The translations under genes and the position numbers were made by a program. A model generated the notes under the pieces. The model did no database searches, was not told the DNA's origin, and saw only the letters and a list, made by a program, of their open reading frames with translations. From CAZBBC01 sp964489835 (GTDB taxonomy: Bacteria; Calditrichota; Calditrichia; JAJRVZ01): a DNA stretch of 64,000 nucleotides. The stretch is taken from contig CAZBBC010000006.1 of NCBI GenBank assembly GCA_964489835.1, forward strand, positions 1 to 64,000, given 5' to 3'. Below are positions 16,856-25,621 of the stretch, one piece after another. Within the stretch, counting starts at the first letter, position 1; each line of letters starts with the position of its first letter.

Positions 16856-17074
16856 CTAAAAAACCATTAACCACTGGGTCAATCCTACCCAGGCGATCAT
16901 TTTTGGTGAGGGTGGTGGTGGGTCAGTCAAATTAACGATATAGACGAGCACTAAAAATAGCACCAAAGCCCATAAAGTGATTATACCGGTGCAGTTTTTC
17001 GCCCGGGTGGCTTTGAGATATAAATAAAAACCGGCAATCCAAAAGAGAGATCTATATTCATTTTTCCAGTTCAT
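16856..17074 (-). CDS. Small two-helix membrane protein, possibly shortened by an in-frame TAG
   Basis: The 72 codons encode two hydrophobic stretches (LFWIAGFYLYLKA and IITLWALVLFLVLVYIVNL), then DPPPPSPKMIAW. An AAGGATC lies just before the ATG. Translation past the TAG at 16856-16858 continues in frame as AYWIDRNRESNI and stops at 16817-16819. Its polar end right after the hydrophobic GLTQWLMVF looks like a natural membrane-protein C-terminus. So either a nonsense mutation removed the tail or a remnant of a longer protein is seen. I do not recognise the family. Confidence 0.45.
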   Translation of the reverse strand: MNWKNEYRSLFWIAGFYLYLKATRAKNCTGIITLWALVLFLVLVYIVNLTDPPPPSPKMIAWVGLTQWLMVF

Positions 17075-17403
17075 GCGATCCTTTGCATATATAAATCGAA
17101 TATATTACAAATTTGGGTGTGAGAATATACCATGAAAAAATGATTATCTCTATTCAAATTGGTAATTTGCCTAGTGGTAGATAGTCTATCAGATAAATTT
17201 AGTTAACCATTATGAAATTTAATTATTAAGTCTTTTTACGTTGCTATTTTTTCCATGAGTGCTTATTATTAAGATACATAAAGTGTATTAAATCCACATC
17301 TTCTAAAATATCACTAACTTATATAAAATGCGACATTATTGGTACAAGTCTCACTATGAGGCTAAACATACCTATCCCGTGTAATGACCAGTCAGAAGGT
17401 CTT
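17075..17403. other. Intergenic region upstream of the esterase gene
   Basis: AT-rich with no ORF. The only structure I see is the half-palindrome GTCTCACTATGAGGC at 17348-17362, related to the arms at 16748-16786. A TGGTAC precedes it but has no matching -12 element. Confidence 0.4.
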
Positions 17404-18315
17404 ATGAACCGAAAATATCATTTGATTTTATGTATTTTGTTTTTTCTAAGCAGTTTGGCATACGCTCAAAAGGTAAACCTTTCTACTGAAAATGATACTA
17501 TTACCATTAAAAAATTCATTTATAAAACCACCAGGCAGGGAGAGCTGGCCATCTATATCCATTATCCAGAGGCTTGGAAGCCATTGGATAAAAGGCCGAC
17601 CATCGTCTTCTTCTTCGGTGGGGGATGGCGGCGCGGTACAGTTAACCAATTTAAGTATCAGGCAGATTATTTAGCAAGTCGTGGTATGATTACTGCCCGC
17701 GCTGATTATCGTGTCAAAAACCACCATGGTACATTGGCGGACAAGTGTGTAGAAGATGGAAAAAGTACCATACGCTGGCTGCGCGCGAACGCCTCACGAT
17801 TAGGCATAGATCCAAACCGGATCGTTGCCAGCGGGGGATCAGCCGGTGGTCATGTTGCCGCTTGTACATCTATCATTAATGGTTTTGAAGAAGCAAATGA
17901 AGATTTATCTGTCTCTTCAAAACCAAATTTATTGATTCTATTTAATCCTGTGCTAGATGCTACTGCTGCCAAGAGGGTCAGTCGAATGGGCTCAAAAGAA
18001 ATTGCTACAGCTCTTTCGCCGAATTTATATCTTTATAAAGAAATCCCGGCCACTCTTTTATTTTATGGGACCGGAGACTCATTAATTGCACATGGACAAA
18101 ACTATATCTCTAAGGCAAAACAAATCGGATTTGAAGCTGTCCTCTATATGGCCTCTGATGTTGGTCATGGTTTCTTTAATAAGAATCCCTGGCTCAATAA
18201 AACACTTTCTCTGACTGAGCAGTTTCTGGAGAAGCATGGTTATTTGCATGGGAATTCAACACTTTCCGTCTCAGGCAAAGCAACCATGATACGGGTCAGC
18301 AGCAGTCCGTTTTAA
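17404..18315 (+). CDS. Secreted alpha/beta hydrolase (BD-FAE-like esterase)
   Basis: About 303 residues with a Sec signal peptide (MNRKYHLILCILFFLSSLAYA-Q). The core shows the oxyanion motif FFFGGGWRRGT, the nucleophile elbow ASGGSAGGHVAA, and DVGHGFF supplying the His. The fold is that of acetyl-xylan/feruloyl-type esterases and lipases acting on esterified carbohydrates. The ATG at 17404 (AGAAGGT upstream) is preferred; an in-frame ATG 16 codons earlier would bury the signal peptide. It is 33 bases from the sulfatase gene downstream, so the pair is likely co-transcribed and may strip ester and sulfate groups from the same polysaccharide (inference). Confidence 0.87.
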   Translation: MNRKYHLILCILFFLSSLAYAQKVNLSTENDTITIKKFIYKTTRQGELAIYIHYPEAWKPLDKRPTIVFFFGGGWRRGTVNQFKYQADYLASRGMITARADYRVKNHHGTLADKCVEDGKSTIRWLRANASRLGIDPNRIVASGGSAGGHVAACTSIINGFEEANEDLSVSSKPNLLILFNPVLDATAAKRVSRMGSKEIATALSPNLYLYKEIPATLLFYGTGDSLIAHGQNYISKAKQIGFEAVLYMASDVGHGFFNKNPWLNKTLSLTEQFLEKHGYLHGNSTLSVSGKATMIRVSSSPF

Positions 18316-18348
18316 TCAGAAGATAAAATAAAAAAGGTTCTTTATAGC

Positions 18349-19785
18349 ATGCTCTCTCGTCGTCAGTTTTTAAAAAAAATGGGTAGAGCAACCGTTTTAA
18401 TGTCATCCGGTATTCCGATTATTAAAAAAATGCAAACGAAAAAATCCCCGAATATTATATTTATCATGAGTGATGATCACGCCGCTCATGCTATTAGTGC
18501 TTATGGAAGTCGTATCAACCATACGCCACATATTGACCGGCTGGCAGAAGAAGGTATTCGTTTTGATAACTGCTTTTGCACCAACAGTATCTGTGCACCC
18601 AGCCGGGCAGTAATCCTGACAGGTAAATATAGCCATCTCAACGGTGTAATGGTTAATAATAATCGTTTCGATGGCCGTCAACAAACATTTCCAAAGTTGC
18701 TCAGACAGGCTGGATATGAGACTGCCCTGGTCGGGAAATGGCACCTCAAGGGCGAGCCGACCGGTTTTAACTACTGGAATATACTACCCGGACAGGGTTC
18801 TTATAATAATCCTGAAATGATTGAAAACGGTACCCAAACCGATCATAAGGGATATGTCACTGATATCATTACTGATCAAGCACTTGATTGGTTGAAAACC
18901 TGTTCAACCGCCAAGCCATTTTGTTTGTTGATTCATCATAAAGCACCACATGCGAACTGGATAGCGGACAAAAAGCATGCTGGTATGTATTCTGATCAGA
19001 AGATACCGACACCAGATACTTTTGATGATAACTATGCCACCCGTTCCGATCAGATAAAGAATCACCGGCTTAAAGTCGGCATTAATCAATGGCAACTTCA
19101 TTATGAAAAACGACTGGGAGAAATTCCCATAGGAATGAGTGAGCAGGAAACACGGCAGTGGGTATATCAACGATATATCAAAGACTATCTGCGCTGCATC
19201 GCTTCGGTCGACGATAATATCGGACGTGTATTGGACTACCTGGATAACGCCGGTTTAAGCGAGAACACCCTGATCATTTATACGTCTGATCAGGGATTCT
19301 TTCTTGGTGATCATGGTTTGTATGACAAGCGTTTCATGTATGAGCCTTCTCTGCGCATGCCCCTTATTATCCGTTATCCGAAAGAAATAAAAGAACACAC
19401 CGTTGCCAAAGCAATGGTTCTGAATCTAGATTTTGCCTCAACCATCCTTGATTTTGCCGGGGTGCCTATTCCAAAAGAAATGCAAGGCGAGAGTTTTCGC
19501 CGTATTGCCGGTGGCGAGAAGCCGGATTCCTGGCAAACGATGATGTATTACCGCTTCTACGAAAGTGCTTTTGGTGTTGGCCCAATCGAAGGAATCAGGA
19601 CCCAACGTTACAAATTGATTCATTACCTTTATGGAGACATGGGATGGGAATTATATGATTTCGATAACGATCCCAATGAATTACAAAACCTTTATAACAA
19701 CGCCGATAAAGCTCAACTTATAAAGGACCTTCGAACAGGAATGAATCATTTAAAGAAAAAATACGCTTTCTCAGATGACCTATAG
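18349..19785 (+). CDS. Sulfatase (S1 family), Tat-type signal
   Basis: A 478-residue type I sulfatase. MLSRRQFLKKMGRATVLM is a Tat-like leader. Metal-binding DD is in IIFIMSDDHAAHA. The formylglycine motif is CAPSRAVILTGKYSH (C-x-P-S-R, with the Cys oxidised by a maturase not present here). Further Ca/substrate residues are in HHKAPHANW and YTSDQGFFLGDHGLYDKR. The C-terminal subdomain (YKLIHYLYGDMGWELYDFDN) is complete. The family hydrolyses sulfate esters of glycosaminoglycans or algal glycans. The closest functional type would be N- or O-sulfoglucosamine or choline-like sulfatases; the exact substrate is unknown. Confidence 0.92.
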   Translation: MLSRRQFLKKMGRATVLMSSGIPIIKKMQTKKSPNIIFIMSDDHAAHAISAYGSRINHTPHIDRLAEEGIRFDNCFCTNSICAPSRAVILTGKYSHLNGVMVNNNRFDGRQQTFPKLLRQAGYETALVGKWHLKGEPTGFNYWNILPGQGSYNNPEMIENGTQTDHKGYVTDIITDQALDWLKTCSTAKPFCLLIHHKAPHANWIADKKHAGMYSDQKIPTPDTFDDNYATRSDQIKNHRLKVGINQWQLHYEKRLGEIPIGMSEQETRQWVYQRYIKDYLRCIASVDDNIGRVLDYLDNAGLSENTLIIYTSDQGFFLGDHGLYDKRFMYEPSLRMPLIIRYPKEIKEHTVAKAMVLNLDFASTILDFAGVPIPKEMQGESFRRIAGGEKPDSWQTMMYYRFYESAFGVGPIEGIRTQRYKLIHYLYGDMGWELYDFDNDPNELQNLYNNADKAQLIKDLRTGMNHLKKKYAFSDDL

Positions 19786-19959
19786 AAGAAAAATGCAGTT
19801 ACAATAGCGACATCCTCAGACTGTGTTTATTTGTTTGAGAGCGACAGGAATACACTTGCCTGGCGCGAACAGGATTTATATAATCAGGTAATGACCGATT
19901 TTTAACAAAATCATTGTAAGAAAATTATCTAAAAGTGTACATCGGCTGACAGGAGGATC

Positions 19960-20403
19960 ATGGATTTACATATAAGATCAGCAAAGAAGGATGATTGTCC
20001 CGGTATAACAGAATTATCCAATCAACTGGGATACCTTTCATCTCTCGACAAAGTGTGTGAAATCTTAGATTTGGTTTTAACCCGTGATGATCATCAAGTA
20101 TACATCGTTGAGAAGGATAATCTCATCGTCGGTTATATTCATCTTGTCTCTACGATGTGCATTGGTTCAAATCCCTTCGTTGAGATTGCTGCGCTCATTG
20201 TTCATAAATCCTATCAGAATAAAGGGGTGGGAAAATTGCTCATTAAGGAAGCTGAAAAATGGACCCGGAGCAATGGTCTCACTGATATCCGTATAAGGAG
20301 CAATATTATCAGAGAAGAGGCACACCAATATTTCCAACGGAAGGGTTTCCAGGATTTGAAAACGCAACACGTTTTCTTAAAACACTTGAAAAGCATTATC
20401 TGA
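19960..20403 (+). CDS. GNAT-family N-acetyltransferase
   Basis: 147 residues with the GNAT fold: DLHIRSAKKDDCPGITEL at the N-terminus, IVGYIHLVSTMCI as beta4, AALIVHKSYQNKGVGKLLIKEAE carrying the Q/R-x-x-G-x-G/A acetyl-CoA loop, and HQYFQRKGFQ at the end. A GGAGG site lies five bases ahead of the ATG. Stand-alone gene; the acceptor is unknown. Confidence 0.87.
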   Translation: MDLHIRSAKKDDCPGITELSNQLGYLSSLDKVCEILDLVLTRDDHQVYIVEKDNLIVGYIHLVSTMCIGSNPFVEIAALIVHKSYQNKGVGKLLIKEAEKWTRSNGLTDIRIRSNIIREEAHQYFQRKGFQDLKTQHVFLKHLKSII

Positions 20404-20514
20404 TGCAATGATTACCAGGTTCGGTAACAATAATTGTTATCAATTCAATAAAATAAGGGGAAAAGTATAAATTTTGACAGACTCCCCATTATAAGCAATG
20501 GACAGGAGGATTTC

Positions 20515-22053
20515 ATGTCGTGTTGTCATTGTCACATGAGTAGAAGAGAATTCCTTGGATTAACCGCGGCTGGTACGGCTGCTGTCGGTGTTACCGGTAT
20601 TTCCCAATTATTTGCGAGTGGAGTAATCGAAGATTGGGATCCTGATCGGCCATTTTTAAAAATCGGAAAAAAATTAAGAGTTCAACCAATATTGATGTAT
20701 ACGGTTTCACATCCAAAGAAACAAAGCTCCTACAAATCCTGGGGTGGGATTCAAACTGATGCAGCCGCCGAAGAGGAAGTCATCCGTATTACGGAAGAAT
20801 TAAAAAATTTATCAAAGAAATCTGAGTTTCCGATTGAACTATTACCGATCGCGAAAGTCAAAACAGTGGAAGCAGCCGCAAAGATTCATCAACGGGATTA
20901 CGATGTGGTCATTGTATACCCTGCGCGTGGCGGTGGAGATCTTTTACGGGCCTGTTTTTCGATAGAAAAAGATACAATAATTTTTGTGCGGCATCGATCC
21001 GGTCCCGTTTATTACTGGTATGAAGCCTTGAGCGTCAAGTATCTTCAGACCGAAGATGAATCCACCGAAGAAGCGCGGGAGATGAATAAATTTGCCCATG
21101 TGGATGATGTTGTTGTTGATGATTTCGATGAACTTCACTGGCGATTGAGATCATTGTTTGGTATTAAAAATTTCCTGGGGTCTAAGATTATCGCTCTGGG
21201 GGGATCCATGGGGAAATATAGTCCTGAGGCTCCGGACATCGCAAAAAATATTTATGGAATGGATATTATTGATATCAGTTATGATGAGCTGGCAAGAAGG
21301 ATAAAAAGTGCCCGGGCAGATAAAAATCTTGTAAGGAAATCAAAGGAATGGGCACAAAGATACCTGACAATTCCCAAAACCGCTTTGAAAACTGAAAAAG
21401 TTTTTGTAGAAAATTGTTTCCTTCTCTATTGGATTTTTAAGGATATGATGACAGGGCATCAGGCGGAGGCATTTACGATTAAAGACTGTATGGGAACCGT
21501 TATGCCCCTCTCAGAGACAACCGCTTGTCTAACACTGGGACTTCTTTGTGATGAAGGGTATATGGCATTCTGTGAATCAGATTTTGTCATTATTCCCCCC
21601 GGTGTTCTTTTAAGATACATATCCGGGAAACCTGTTTTCCTTCATAATTCTACTTTCCCCCATAATGGCGAGGTTACCTGTGCACATTGTATCGGACCGC
21701 GCCGAATGGACGGTGTTCATTACGAACCGACAGATATTATGACCCATTACGAGTCAGAATATGGTGCTGCTCCCAAGGTTGAAATGCCGATTGGACAAGA
21801 AGTTACTTTTTTGGATCCCGAGTATAGCACAGGGCGTTGGTTGGGTTTTAAAGGAAAAATAAAGCGAAATCCTTTCTATGAGATTTGCCGGTCACAACAG
21901 GATGTGGAAATTATCGGTAACTGGAAAAAATTAAAAAATGAAGTCCGGGATTCTCATTGGGTGATGGTTTACGGAGATTATTTGAAGGAAGCAGGGTACG
22001 CGGTCAGGAAATTAGGCTTGAAATGGGAAAATATTTCCGCCACTAGTACTTGA
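20515..22053 (+). CDS. Tat-exported protein with an L-fucose/arabinose isomerase-like fold
   Basis: 512 residues starting with a Tat signal: MSRREFLGLTAAGTAAVGVTG after a CCHCH-rich opening. The rest looks like the sugar-isomerase fold of FucI/AraA relatives: RDYDVVIVYPARGGG and ALGGSMGKYSPEAPDIAK (Rossmann-like domains), IKDCMGTVMPLSETTACLTL, and HNSTFPHNGEVTCAHCIGP near residue 395. These relatives normally work in the cytoplasm, so export by Tat as a folded, possibly metal-loaded protein is unusual. A strong AGGAGG lies six bases before the ATG. The last bases overlap the convergent rhodanese gene by 11. Function not established; the fold call is moderate. Confidence 0.7.
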   Translation: MSCCHCHMSRREFLGLTAAGTAAVGVTGISQLFASGVIEDWDPDRPFLKIGKKLRVQPILMYTVSHPKKQSSYKSWGGIQTDAAAEEEVIRITEELKNLSKKSEFPIELLPIAKVKTVEAAAKIHQRDYDVVIVYPARGGGDLLRACFSIEKDTIIFVRHRSGPVYYWYEALSVKYLQTEDESTEEAREMNKFAHVDDVVVDDFDELHWRLRSLFGIKNFLGSKIIALGGSMGKYSPEAPDIAKNIYGMDIIDISYDELARRIKSARADKNLVRKSKEWAQRYLTIPKTALKTEKVFVENCFLLYWIFKDMMTGHQAEAFTIKDCMGTVMPLSETTACLTLGLLCDEGYMAFCESDFVIIPPGVLLRYISGKPVFLHNSTFPHNGEVTCAHCIGPRRMDGVHYEPTDIMTHYESEYGAAPKVEMPIGQEVTFLDPEYSTGRWLGFKGKIKRNPFYEICRSQQDVEIIGNWKKLKNEVRDSHWVMVYGDYLKEAGYAVRKLGLKWENISATST

Positions 22054-22258
22054 CCATTTCAGAATCAATGTTATCCGCCCAGGCAAGAATACCTCCAGCC
22101 AGATTTTTTACGTGTTTAAAACCGGCTTCCCGTAAGAATTTGACCGCCTGGGCGCTGCGAACCCCCGAACGGCATATAACCACTATCTCTTCATTTCTAT
22201 CCAATCGGTGCAAATTGACTTCAAGATTGGCGAGTGGAATTAAATCGGAGGACGACAT
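22043..22258 (-). CDS. Short rhodanese-like domain, N-terminal half missing
   Basis: 71 residues match the second half of a single-domain rhodanese: SDLIPLANLEVNLHRLDRNEEIVVICRSGVRSAQAVKFL (here split: DLIPLANLEVNLHRL and EIVVICRSGVRSAQAVKFL). The active-site loop CRSGVRS and the closing AGFKHVKNLAGGILAW are intact. The usual first strand and DVREPxEF block (about 25-30 residues) are absent, and stops precede the ATG in this frame. It may be a degraded gene, or a minimal domain. It converges with and slightly overlaps the Tat protein gene. Confidence 0.6.
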   Translation of the reverse strand: MSSSDLIPLANLEVNLHRLDRNEEIVVICRSGVRSAQAVKFLREAGFKHVKNLAGGILAWADNIDSEMVKY

Positions 22259-22452
22259 ATTTTATCGGGGACATTGAGATTTTGATTGAGATCGAAATTA
22301 CATCAGCAATAAAAAGTATACAGCTGTTTCCTCTTATTAACCATACCGATCTTTGATGGACTAAATCAATATTACTAATTGATAATATGTGATTTGTTTT
22401 AGTGAAAACAATCATAGCAAATTTTAATTGAATTGATTATTTTTTAACATAA

Positions 22453-22611
22453 TTAATTTATAATCATCGGGATGGTAAGCAAGCATTTCTGCGTGTCCGT
22501 TGGGGGTGGAAAGACCAGGTTAAAAGCCCGATTCCAGTGAAAAATCTTTGGCATTCTGAAGCACAGAAGCGTGAAATGAACCGGGCAACACTGCTGAGCG
22601 GTAATCGGTGA
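22453..22611 (+). pseudogene. Possible gene remnant (about 52 codons)
   Basis: An open frame without a start codon context reads LIYNHRDGKQAFLRVRWGW, then KDQVKSPIPVKNLWHSEAQK and REMNRATLLSGNR before a stop. The base composition is less AT-rich than the flanks and the text looks like a structured protein C-terminus. I do not recognise the family. It sits in a stretch of decayed genes, so a leftover 3' end is the likeliest reading, but chance is possible. Confidence 0.3.
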
Positions 22612-22617
22612 TCAACT

Positions 22618-22645
22618 ATAGAGACGTAGCAAGCTAGGTCTCTAC
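22618..22645. repeat. 28-bp palindrome, degenerate copy
   Basis: TAGAGACGTAGCA / AGCTAGGTCTCTA arms with three mismatches from the perfect copy. It lies between the 22.5-kb remnant and the SGNH pseudogene. Confidence 0.65.
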
Positions 22646-22721
22646 TAATTGCCCCGGCGATCCTGCGTAGAAATAATAAAGTTTTGGTTATAATAGCATC
22701 ATAAGCAAAAGGATTATAGAT

Positions 22722-23284
22722 ATGATGATCAAACGAAGAGAATTTTTGGATAGAAGTATCAAATTCACAGCAGGTGCTGGCATCGGTATATTTTTCCCCA
22801 GGGGAAAAAGGGTTGCCATGGGAAAAAATGAGATTATAGATGAGAAAACATATTTAAGTGAAATATTGTATACAAAGCAGGAGGTTGATGACTGGTTCGC
22901 TGGAAAAGTATTTCCTTTTTCAAAATACCATGGTGAATTTGGCTGGCTGTTAAATAGTGCTCAATTTAGAGATGGTATGGACATTTGCAAAACAAAATAA
23001 CAAAAAGATCCTTTATGTCCTTTCCTATCCGGGACGTCGTCTGGCAAAATTTATTACCGAAGGGACCAGATTTAATCGGGAGTTTGTCGATTTCTTGAAT
23101 TAAAAAAAGCTTTTATATGTTGATCTTTTAGAGGAACACAAAAAAGATTTTTTAAATTATCAATGATTATATTAATAAATATTTTATTGGTCATTATAAT
23201 CCGTTAGGAAATTTCTTTTGTGCCCATGCGCTTAGGGATAAATTAATTCAATTATTAGATCCAAAACCATTACCCTATCGATAA
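22722..23284 (+). pseudogene. Broken SGNH/GDSL-type hydrolase with its middle deleted
   Basis: The intact 92-codon start (22722-23000) has a Tat-like leader (KRREFLDRSIKFTAG) and the segment YTKQEVDDWFAG...FPFSKYHGEFGWLL. Frame 1 then continues from 22984 as NKKILYVLSYPGRRLAKFI and TRFNREFVDFLN, meets TAA at 23101, and goes on as KKLLYVDLLEEHKKDF. After another shift, frame 2 from 23165 reads YINKYFIGHYNPLGNFF and ends LDPKPLPYR-stop at 23284. These are, from memory, the two ends of a Tat-exported SGNH hydrolase family. The catalytic Ser block between them is absent. Two frameshifts, one nonsense codon and one large deletion show it is dead. Confidence 0.7.
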
Positions 23285-23433
23285 TTTAAATTTATCTTTC
23301 GATTCTTTAAGATGAATCCGTCAGAAAGATAATTTTTAAACCAATATTAATCGATATTTTGCATCAAGATCTTGATAGGATATTTTTTATAATTTGATCT
23401 GTTTCCTGTTTTTTTACCTGTAAAACCACTCGA

Positions 23434-23466
23434 TTGACAAAAGATTGTAATATAAATTTATATAGT
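23434..23466 (+). promoter_or_regulatory. Possible promoter of the glycan cluster
   Basis: A perfect TTGACA at 23434-23439 is followed after 17-21 bases by TTTATATAGTATAT, which could hold a poor -10 element. It lies ~70-100 bases before the first GT4 gene. The 247-base gap has no other feature. Confidence 0.3.
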
Positions 23467-23531
23467 ATATATTGCTGATGTTCTAAAAAAGTAAGAAATT
23501 TGGGAGGTTGTATTTATTTAAGAGGTAGTCA

Positions 23532-24554
23532 GTGCATATTGGCATGATCTCACCAATCGCATGGCGCACACCGCCCCGGCATTATGGACCCTGGGAGCGC
23601 ATCGTATCCTTGCTAACCGAAGGATTGACAGCTAGCGGTATTAAGGTTACTTTATTTGCTACAGCAGATTCAGTTACCACAGCAAAATTGCATGCGACTT
23701 GCCCGAAGGGGTATGAAGAAGATCCGCAGATTATGCCTAAAGTGTGGGAATGTCTTCACATATCCGAAGTATTTGAACAGGCTGATGATTTTGATTTGAT
23801 TCATAATCATTTTGATTTTCTTCCACTCAGTTATAGCAAATTAGTGAAAACACCACTATTATCCACCATACATGGATTCAGTTCCCCAAAGATATTACCC
23901 GTTTATAAAAAATATAACCGGAGTGTATATTATATTTCTGTAAGTGATGCTGATCGTCATCCTGATCTGGATTATATTACTACGATTCATCATGGTATTG
24001 ATTTAGAAAATTTCACCTTCAACCCGAACCCGGATCAATATCTGCTATTTTTCGGCCGAATTCATGCCGATAAGGGCACGTTTGAAGCGATACAAATTGC
24101 AAAAAAAAGCAAAAGGAAACTTATTATCGCCGGAATCATTCAGGATAATAACTACTTTATGGAAAAGGTTAAACCATTTATCAACAATGATGATGTTAGT
24201 TTTATCGGTAGCGCCGATCCTGAAATGCGCAACCGATTATTGGGAAATGCCTCTGTTTTGTTACATCCGATTAATTTTGCGGAACCATTTGGATTGTCAG
24301 TAGTGGAATCCTTAGCCTGTGGCACGCCTGTTATCGCTTATCAAAAGGGCAGTATGCAGGAAATAATTCGTCACGGTCAGGATGGGTTTTTAGTCTCTAC
24401 CATTGATGAAGCGGTTAATTGTGTGAACGGTATTAACAGTATAAACAGGGCGGATTGTAGAAAGAGAGTAGAAAATCATTTTACCGCCCGACGAATGGTT
24501 AATGACTATATTGATGCTTATACCTCAATAGTAGCAGATAAAAGCAAATACTAA
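23532..24554 (+). CDS. GT4-family glycosyltransferase
   Basis: 340 residues, GT-B fold. The N-terminal MHIGMISPIAWRTPPRHYGP is the acceptor-side glycine-loop pattern of this subfamily, and PLLSTIHGFSSPKI and ISVSDADRHP follow. The C-terminal donor domain has LLFFGRIHADKGTFEAIQIA and the E-x7-E motif EPFGLSVVE (about 250-258). It starts with GTG, with AGAGG seven to eleven bases upstream. Donors for GT4 include GDP-mannose, UDP-glucose and others. As the first gene of a cluster with two GH130 genes, a mannosyltransferase role is inferred. Confidence 0.88.
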   Translation: MHIGMISPIAWRTPPRHYGPWERIVSLLTEGLTASGIKVTLFATADSVTTAKLHATCPKGYEEDPQIMPKVWECLHISEVFEQADDFDLIHNHFDFLPLSYSKLVKTPLLSTIHGFSSPKILPVYKKYNRSVYYISVSDADRHPDLDYITTIHHGIDLENFTFNPNPDQYLLFFGRIHADKGTFEAIQIAKKSKRKLIIAGIIQDNNYFMEKVKPFINNDDVSFIGSADPEMRNRLLGNASVLLHPINFAEPFGLSVVESLACGTPVIAYQKGSMQEIIRHGQDGFLVSTIDEAVNCVNGINSINRADCRKRVENHFTARRMVNDYIDAYTSIVADKSKY

Positions 24555-24653
24555 TTAAATTAATATCATAGAGCAGCTGTTGACTGCAAACAAAGAAAAA
24601 ATAATTTTTCGTTTAAAATCACACCATCTTGACAGACCAGGAAAAATAAAATT
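24555..24653. repeat. Partial copy of a mosaic element D module
   Basis: GCAGCTGTTGACTGCAAACA then AAGAAAAAATAATTTTTCG (24575-24615) resembles the module beside recQ (14937-14983). No GC-rich core is present. It lies between the GT4 and first GH130 genes. Confidence 0.45.
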
Positions 24654-25589
24654 ATGATTAAACCTATTATACAAAGATATCAAAACAATCCCATACTGAC
24701 TAAGGACGATATTCCATATCCTGTGGCTACTGTACATAATGCCGGTGTAATAAAATACAATCAACGATATATTATGTTATTTCGTTCTCATCGTCACAAT
24801 GGACGATCAATTATCGGAAAAGCTGAGAGCACAGACGGATATCACTTCAAGGTAGATTCAAAACCCTTTCTTCAACCCCTTGAATCCGGAATATTTGGCG
24901 AGTACGAAGAATATGGTATTGAAGATTTAAGAATTAATCCCTTAGAGAATACTTTTTACCTGACATATAGTGCATATTCAAAATACGGTGTACGAATAAT
25001 GCTGGCACGGACCGACGATTTTGAGTCCGTCGATCGTATAGCTCTTATCAGTCAGGCAGATATGCGTAATCTTGTTCTATTCCCTGAAAAAATTGACGGT
25101 AAATACGTAAGATTAGACCGCCCGCATACACAAATCATTCCCTTATCTATTTGGATATCGTATTCTGATGATTTGATTCATTGGGGAAATTCAAGAGTTA
25201 TCATCAAACCACTCCCATATCATTGGGATGAGAGTAAGATAGGCCCTGGAAGTCCGCCAGTTAAAACCAACCAGGGATGGCTTCATATTTTTCATGGCGT
25301 CTTTACCACAATGGATGGAGCCGTTTACCGATTGGGTGCAGCCCTGCATGATATCAAGGATCCTTCCCGCGTTATTGGAGTTTCTGATGATTGGATTTTA
25401 CAGCCGGAAGATCCCTGGGAGATTAGTGGATATGTTCATAATGTCGTTTTTTCCTGCGGCGTCGTACCGGAGGATGACAATACACTAAAGATATACTGGG
25501 GAGGGGCTGATACAGTCATGTGCGTGGGTACAGCCGATATTCATGAGCTGGTCGACCTGTGTTTAAATTCATCCCGCCCTTCATTATAA
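24654..25589 (+). CDS. GH130 beta-mannoside phosphorylase/hydrolase, short form
   Basis: 311 residues forming a five-bladed propeller of family GH130. The general acid Asp is in EEYGIEDLRINPL (~90). Other typical blocks are LFPEKIDGKYVRLDRPHTQ, HWDESKIGPGSPPVKTNQGWL (cited in part: KIGPGSPPVKT) and a late HNVVFSCGVV. GH130 enzymes phosphorolyse or hydrolyse beta-1,4- or beta-1,2-mannosides. The short length fits the beta-1,2-mannoside and Man-GlcNAc subfamilies. It follows the GT4 gene by 99 bases and precedes the fusion GT by 32. Acting backwards with mannose-1-phosphate, it could also synthesise. Confidence 0.9.
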   Translation: MIKPIIQRYQNNPILTKDDIPYPVATVHNAGVIKYNQRYIMLFRSHRHNGRSIIGKAESTDGYHFKVDSKPFLQPLESGIFGEYEEYGIEDLRINPLENTFYLTYSAYSKYGVRIMLARTDDFESVDRIALISQADMRNLVLFPEKIDGKYVRLDRPHTQIIPLSIWISYSDDLIHWGNSRVIIKPLPYHWDESKIGPGSPPVKTNQGWLHIFHGVFTTMDGAVYRLGAALHDIKDPSRVIGVSDDWILQPEDPWEISGYVHNVVFSCGVVPEDDNTLKIYWGGADTVMCVGTADIHELVDLCLNSSRPSL

Positions 25590-25621
25590 ATTGATGAGTT
25601 AATGTGTGAGGAAGACAAAAA

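Noticed and set aside
17340..17362. TGGTAC with following sequence as a sigma54 promoter of the esterase gene
   Set aside because: The -12 position reads AC with no TTG, so only the half-palindrome is noted.
22221..22415. Minus-strand frame as the missing N-terminal half of the rhodanese
   Set aside because: One DV dipeptide is at about the right place, but the remainder does not resemble the DVREP block, so a frameshift reading is not supported.
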